A DNA stretch of 8,514 bases from Promethearchaeota archaeon (GTDB taxonomy: Archaea; Asgardarchaeota; Lokiarchaeia; Sigynarchaeales; SOKP01). The notes below the pieces were generated by a model that was given only the letters and a program-made list of their open reading frames with translations, was not told where the DNA came from and searched no databases. Numbering within the stretch: position 1 is the first letter of the stretch; each line of letters starts with the position of its first letter. The position numbers and the translations under genes were made by a program. Location: the NCBI GenBank assembly GCA_013375495.1, contig JABXKC010000064.1, positions 1 to 8,514 of the forward strand. Direction: 5' to 3'. Positions 5,868 to 8,514 of this stretch are shown here, one piece after another.

Positions 5868-5983
5868 AATTCAGGAACACAACTTCTCACCTTCAATCTC
5901 GAAACAAACGCGTATCGTCAGCCAATTTACACTTAAGCCTTATCCACTCTAAGCCTGAACCTCGAACTCCTCTTTCGAGTGCC
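5868..5983 (+). repeat. mosaic repeat, longest copy with left and right modules (copy E)
   Basis: The left module starts in an A-rich stretch, continues TTCAGGAACACAACTTCTCA and runs to TATCGTCAGCCAA; it matches copy F. A linker with AAGCCTTATCC leads into the 40-base right module at 5944-5983, which matches copies A (39 of 40) and C (36 of 40). The right module can fold: CTCGAA, loop CTCCTCT, TTCGAG. An alternative pairing joins CACTC to GAGTG. No protein or terminal inverted repeat of a transposon is seen. Confidence 0.8.
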
Positions 5984-6096
5984 ACACATTCGCGCTGTTG
6001 AGAATGGCAGCTAAATACCTCTCCCGAAAGCTCGACACGCACACCCACCTCACCAACCCCGTCTTTGATGGCTGTGCTCTATATTGGCAAAACTGA
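5984..6096. other. G+C-rich block without an assigned function
   Basis: About 110 bases directly after repeat copy E have much higher G+C than the rest of the window. The stretch is open in more than one frame. On the plus strand a 30-codon frame runs from ATG at 6004 to TGA at 6094-6096. On the minus strand two frames cross it. None resembles a protein I know, and high G+C alone removes stop codons. It could be the body of the repeat element, a structured RNA or transferred DNA. Confidence 0.4.
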
Positions 6097-6156
6097 CAAA
6101 AATGTTAAAAGCCCAATAATATTATTTTTTAATATTACTATAAAAGGGAATAATTC

Positions 6157-6987
6157 ATGACCAAAATTTATTGTTATTATACTATATTAAACCCTAAAGA
6201 AGTCTATAATCCCAATGATAAGATATCTGGGATTTTCTATATTGAAAATAAAGAAAAAGAAGGAAGCAAAGATAGATTATTAAAAAAAATCGAGATTCAA
6301 CTAATGGAAATATATCAAGAACGCGTATCTTATGAACAAAAATCTCTTCTAACTGGAGAAATGGAGACTAAATATAAATGGGTTAACCATCAAAAGAAAT
6401 TACAGAAATATTATTACAAAAAGAAGTACCCTATTAAACCCGGTGAAATTAAAGAATTTGAATTTGAAATGCCGTTACCAAAAACATGGTCACCTAAAGT
6501 TTCTGGAAATCTTAAGGATTGGCATCTCGCATTACTTTTTAAACAAAAAACAGGTATGAAATTAAGTCTAGGTAAATCACCAAATACAGCATACTATGTT
6601 ATCCCAGTACAACACTCTGCTCGACCTGGGTCTTCACCTAGTATTGCAGGAGAGAAGGAGGAAAAATCGGTCATTTTAAAGGAGGTAGAGAAACATAAAC
6701 TTCAAAAACTCGCTAATTTGGTTCAGATATCCTCAAAAATAAACATTAACGATATTAGTGAAATATTAAAACTAAAAAGAACCATAATATTAGAAAAATT
6801 AATCGAATGGGCTGGAAAATACTCGTTAAATATTGAAGGAGATTATTTAGTGATTAACGAGGATAAAAAGTCTGAGTTTATTAGCGCACTCAAAAGTATG
6901 ATTGTCTGTCCGTATTGTCTTTCTGAGATAGAAATAGACATAGAGATGTGCCCACACTGTGGAGTTTCACTTCAAGAAGAGGAATGA
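6157..6987 (+). CDS. arrestin-like domain protein with winged helix and C-terminal zinc ribbon
   Basis: The protein has 276 residues. Residues 1-150 resemble a single arrestin N-type / Spo0M-like / Vps26-like beta-sandwich. An early strand is followed by NPNDKISGIFYIEN, then LLKKIEIQLMEIYQE, then the characteristic YPIKPGEIKEFEFEMPLP, and last strands near HLALLFKQ and TAYYVIPVQ. A linker at about 153-172 leads to a winged-helix/PCI-like domain at about 173-246 (LQKLANLVQISSKININDIS, then the wing NIEGDYLVIN). The end is a four-cysteine zinc ribbon, C251-PY-C254 and C265-PH-C268. Eukaryotic arrestin and Vps26 proteins sort membrane cargo. Here a cytosolic adaptor is plausible, but partner and function are unknown. 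AGGGA lies shortly before the ATG. The gene is flanked by direct repeats E and F. Domain calls are by pattern only. Confidence 0.8.
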   Translation: MTKIYCYYTILNPKEVYNPNDKISGIFYIENKEKEGSKDRLLKKIEIQLMEIYQERVSYEQKSLLTGEMETKYKWVNHQKKLQKYYYKKKYPIKPGEIKEFEFEMPLPKTWSPKVSGNLKDWHLALLFKQKTGMKLSLGKSPNTAYYVIPVQHSARPGSSPSIAGEKEEKSVILKEVEKHKLQKLANLVQISSKININDISEILKLKRTIILEKLIEWAGKYSLNIEGDYLVINEDKKSEFISALKSMIVCPYCLSEIEIDIEMCPHCGVSLQEEE

Positions 6988-7036
6988 CACTCTGGTTTAA
7001 ATTAGGTATTTCGATACTTTTTAGAACTCTACTCTA

Positions 7037-7052
7037 TATTTAGTACTAAATA
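7037..7052. terminator. perfect 16-base palindrome after the arrestin-like gene
   Basis: TATTTAGTACTAAATA is fully self-complementary and lies 50 bases after the arrestin-like stop codon. A second inverted repeat follows at 7069-7081 (TTAGAA, A, TTCTAA). It is either a transcription end signal or a protein-binding site. It is weak as a hairpin because it is mostly A and T. Confidence 0.35.
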
Positions 7053-7082
7053 GTTTAAATTTCTTAGGTTAGAAATTCTAAA

Positions 7083-7150
7083 AAAATTAATTTCAGGAAC
7101 ACAACTTCTCAACTTCGAAACAACACTAACTTGTATCGTCTGCCAAGATA
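7083..7150 (+). repeat. mosaic repeat, left module (copy F)
   Basis: The stretch TTTCAGGAACACAACTTCTC is almost identical to 5868-5900. After a 6-base gap relative to copy E it continues CGAAACAACACTAAC and TGTATCGTCTGCCAA. The right module with CACTCTAAGCC is absent. The copy has the same orientation as copy E, about 1.2 kb away, so the two bracket the arrestin-like gene. Confidence 0.75.
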
Positions 7151-7197
7151 TAAATTACGTGAGTTTTTCTTTTTATATTAAGGAGCACTTAAATGGT

Positions 7198-7509
7198 TCA
7201 AAGGAGTTGAATATCAATAATTTCAATAACCAGACCCCACATGTGAAAGGAAAATAAATCACGCTTTATTATCGCACTAAAAATAACTCTTAAGCCGTCT
7301 GTTTTAAAACCTTCAGGCAAATTCATAGGATCGTAATGGCTACCATCGTCCGCAATTATACCATAAAACCCACCTTCAAAGTCCATATATTTAACAGTAC
7401 CAGTCGTATGTATAGGCTCATTCGAATAATAAATGCCGGCCCCCACAACTATTAATACCAACAATATGCAAATACTTAACGCTATAAAAGATTTTTTTCT
7501 ACTAGTCAT
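7198..7509 (-). CDS. membrane-anchored small conserved domain of unknown function
   Basis: From the ATG at 7509 the protein has 103 residues. MTSRKK leads into a membrane helix at about 8-27 (FIALSICILLVLIVVGAGIY), followed by a compact domain at about 35-101. The domain reads TGTVKYMDFEGGFYGIIADD, then HYDPMNLPEGFKTDGLRV, FSAI, FHMWGLVIEIIDI. The order GTV-Y-x-(D/L)-EGGFyGI-DDG-Y-P-NLP-F-DGLRV-F-MWG-VEI is familiar from small uncharacterised lipoprotein-like or OB-fold-like proteins of archaea and bacteria. The domain should face the outside. The frame can start 15 codons earlier at TTG (7554), but that would place a polar stretch before the helix, and the ATG has the usual TATA distance. 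The function is unknown. Confidence 0.75.
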   Translation of the reverse strand: MTSRKKSFIALSICILLVLIVVGAGIYYSNEPIHTTGTVKYMDFEGGFYGIIADDGSHYDPMNLPEGFKTDGLRVIFSAIIKRDLFSFHMWGLVIEIIDIQLL

Positions 7510-7554
7510 ATTTACTGTTTTTTTCGAATTATCTGAAATTGCCAGGTATGCCAA

Positions 7555-7566
7555 TAATAATTATAG
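7555..7566 (-). promoter_or_regulatory. TATA-like element of the 7198-7509 gene
   Basis: On the minus strand it reads CTATAATTATTA, about 46-57 bases before the ATG at 7509. This matches the common spacing in the window and supports the ATG over the upstream TTG at 7554, which would begin inside or right beside this element. Confidence 0.45.
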
Positions 7567-7602
7567 ACACTTGTGCATATTAATATTATGTTTAAAAGCT
7601 CT

Positions 7603-7737
7603 CTAATCATCATTAGATTTTGGAGAGATGAACATAATTTCTGAGTGAAGTTGACATTTTAATAAACCTATAACATCATTTACCTTTTCTTTGATGGTAC
7701 TTTTCAAAGGAATTTCAATGAAAATCAGACTCTGAAT
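7603..7737 (-). pseudogene. possible remnant of a small gene, no normal start codon
   Basis: A 44-codon minus-strand stretch is open between an in-frame TAA (7738-7740) and TAG (7603-7605). It has a protein-like pattern: a strand SLIFIEIPLK, a helix STIKEKVNDVIGLLKC, and a strand SEIMFISPKSNDD. This beta-alpha-beta order resembles part of a ferredoxin-like fold. There is no ATG or GTG; TTG within LK is the only candidate. The rest of the gap at 7510-7822 shows only the promoters of the flanking genes. Low confidence. Confidence 0.25.
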
Positions 7738-7822
7738 TTACCATTTACACAAATCTCTTAGCTAAGACTTTAAATTCTAATTTTTCTTTTTAGTATTAAA
7801 ACTACATAATACAGAAAGACCC

Positions 7823-8514
7823 ATGTCAACGATTTATTTTACCAAAAATCCGGATAGAAAAAGATTTGTAGCGTCATTAATATCAGGATTTAGAAATAAA
7901 ATCGAAGGGAGGGTTCTCATAAAAGTAAATCTTGTTTCATATAATCCATATCCAACAACAACTCATCCGAAAATGATTGAAGCAGTGTATGAACAGATTA
8001 AATCTATCGCTTCAGAAATTATTTGTGGGGATGGTCAAAGTATAGATTTACCAGCTAAGAAAATAGAAAATCATCCAATTCTAGAAAAATGTAAGGAATT
8101 AGGTATTTCGTTTGTAAATTTTTATGACCATCCTTTTAAAAAAGTAAAAACTTCTCGAGGTTTTACTTTAAAAGTTTCAGAGATTCCCTTTCAGCAGGAT
8201 TTTGTAATTTCTCTTCCAATTTTAAAGGATCACTCTACTGTGAACCTTACTAATGCTTTAAAAGATAAGTTTGGATATCTAGCAAAGACCGAACGATTAA
8301 AAATGCACACAAAAATCAAAGACATTAACAAAGGAATTGCTGAACTAAACACTATATTTAAATCTAATCTGATTATTTGCGATGCTTTAAAAGTTATGGT
8401 ACAAGCTCAAGAGTTTAGGCATGGGGGAAAAGAAAAAGATTTGGGTTATCTTTTTGCAGGAACAGATCCTATTGCCTTAGATTATTACGGTTATAAGTTA
8501 TTGAAGCTGATTTC
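7823..8514 (+). CDS. DUF362 family protein, N-terminal 230 residues, cut by the right edge
   Basis: The ATG at 7823 begins MSTIYFTKNP, and the frame is open to the window end. Hallmarks of the DUF362 family appear in order. They are VLIKVNLVSYNPYPTTTHPK at about 31-50 (the 'K-N ... T-T-H-P' segment), CGDGQ at 68-72, and FVISLPILKDHSTVNLTNAL at about 127-146, which corresponds to 'lPklKtH..t..TgalKN'. KFGYL and KMHTKIKDINKGIAEL follow, then LIICDALKVM, then FAGTDPIALDYYGYKLL at about 211-227. Some family members carry a ferredoxin domain with iron-sulphur clusters; none lies in the visible part. The biochemical role of the family is poorly known. No Shine-Dalgarno precedes the ATG. A TATA-like TTTAAATTC lies near 7769. 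Confidence 0.9.
   Translation, partial: MSTIYFTKNPDRKRFVASLISGFRNKIEGRVLIKVNLVSYNPYPTTTHPKMIEAVYEQIKSIASEIICGDGQSIDLPAKKIENHPILEKCKELGISFVNFYDHPFKKVKTSRGFTLKVSEIPFQQDFVISLPILKDHSTVNLTNALKDKFGYLAKTERLKMHTKIKDINKGIAELNTIFKSNLIICDALKVMVQAQEFRHGGKEKDLGYLFAGTDPIALDYYGYKLLKLI

Larger units (their letters stand above)
5746..6156. other. divergent intergenic region with the longest repeat copy and a G+C-rich block
   Basis: This 411-base gap lies between the small membrane protein gene and the arrestin-like gene. It holds repeat copy E (5868-5983), then a G+C-rich block (5984-6096), then the AT-rich promoter zone of the arrestin-like gene (about 6110-6156). That zone has TTTTTTAATATTA near 6124 and AGGGA shortly before the ATG. 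Confidence 0.6.

Noticed and set aside
3091..5983. CRISPR array
   Set aside because: Repeat copies are hundreds to thousands of bases apart, partial, and not separated by regular spacers; no cas genes are present.
5944..5983. tRNA-like or tRNA-fragment origin of the right module (GGTTCAGG and TTCGA motifs)
   Set aside because: No acceptor stem, anticodon arm or CCA-end context could be built on either strand.

Overview
The window looks like chromosomal DNA of an archaeon, most likely an Asgard archaeon of the Lokiarchaeia type. Visible support: the DNA is very AT-rich. TATA-box-like motifs sit about 50 bases before most start codons. The small-gene cluster uses archaeal Shine-Dalgarno sequences of the GGTGA type. 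A secreted beta-helix protein carries an IPGF plus C-terminal membrane-helix tail. One protein joins an arrestin-like domain to a winged helix and a zinc ribbon, a build I associate with Asgard genomes. The taxonomic call is inference; there is no rRNA or other marker gene here.

Layout from left to right. 1-343 (minus): C-terminal part of a TPR-like protein that runs off the left edge and has no visible start codon. 585-1181 (minus): two-helix membrane protein with a PH-like domain. 1587-3017 (plus): secreted NosD-type beta-helix protein with about ten 23-residue repeats and a C-terminal anchor. 3111-3830 (minus): isochorismatase-family hydrolase with an intact Asp-Lys-Cys triad. 4113-5072 (plus): three-gene cluster of unknown small proteins. 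The first two are distant tandem paralogues, the first is broken or frameshifted at a run of eight A, and the third is tail-anchored. 5500-5745 (minus): small two-helix membrane protein. 6157-6987 (plus): arrestin-like/winged-helix/zinc-ribbon protein. 7198-7509 (minus): membrane-anchored small conserved domain. 7823 to the right edge (plus): DUF362 protein, incomplete at its C-terminus.

The genes do not form one pathway. Most are single-gene units in alternating orientation; only 4113-5072 is operon-like. Several encode envelope or membrane-surface proteins: beta-helix, PH-like, arrestin-like, two small membrane proteins and one tail-anchored protein.

The most unusual structure is a mosaic repeat family between the genes. 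The longest copy lies at 5868-5983, and shorter left, middle or right parts lie at 1382-1421, 3091-3124, 3952-4011, 5421-5476 and 7083-7150. All have the same orientation whatever the direction of the flanking genes. One copy supplies the stop codon and last codons of the isochorismatase gene, and two copies flank the arrestin-like gene as direct repeats. The two most unusual coding findings are the frameshifted paralogue pair and the arrestin fusion. No tRNA, rRNA, CRISPR array, transposase or integrase was recognised.
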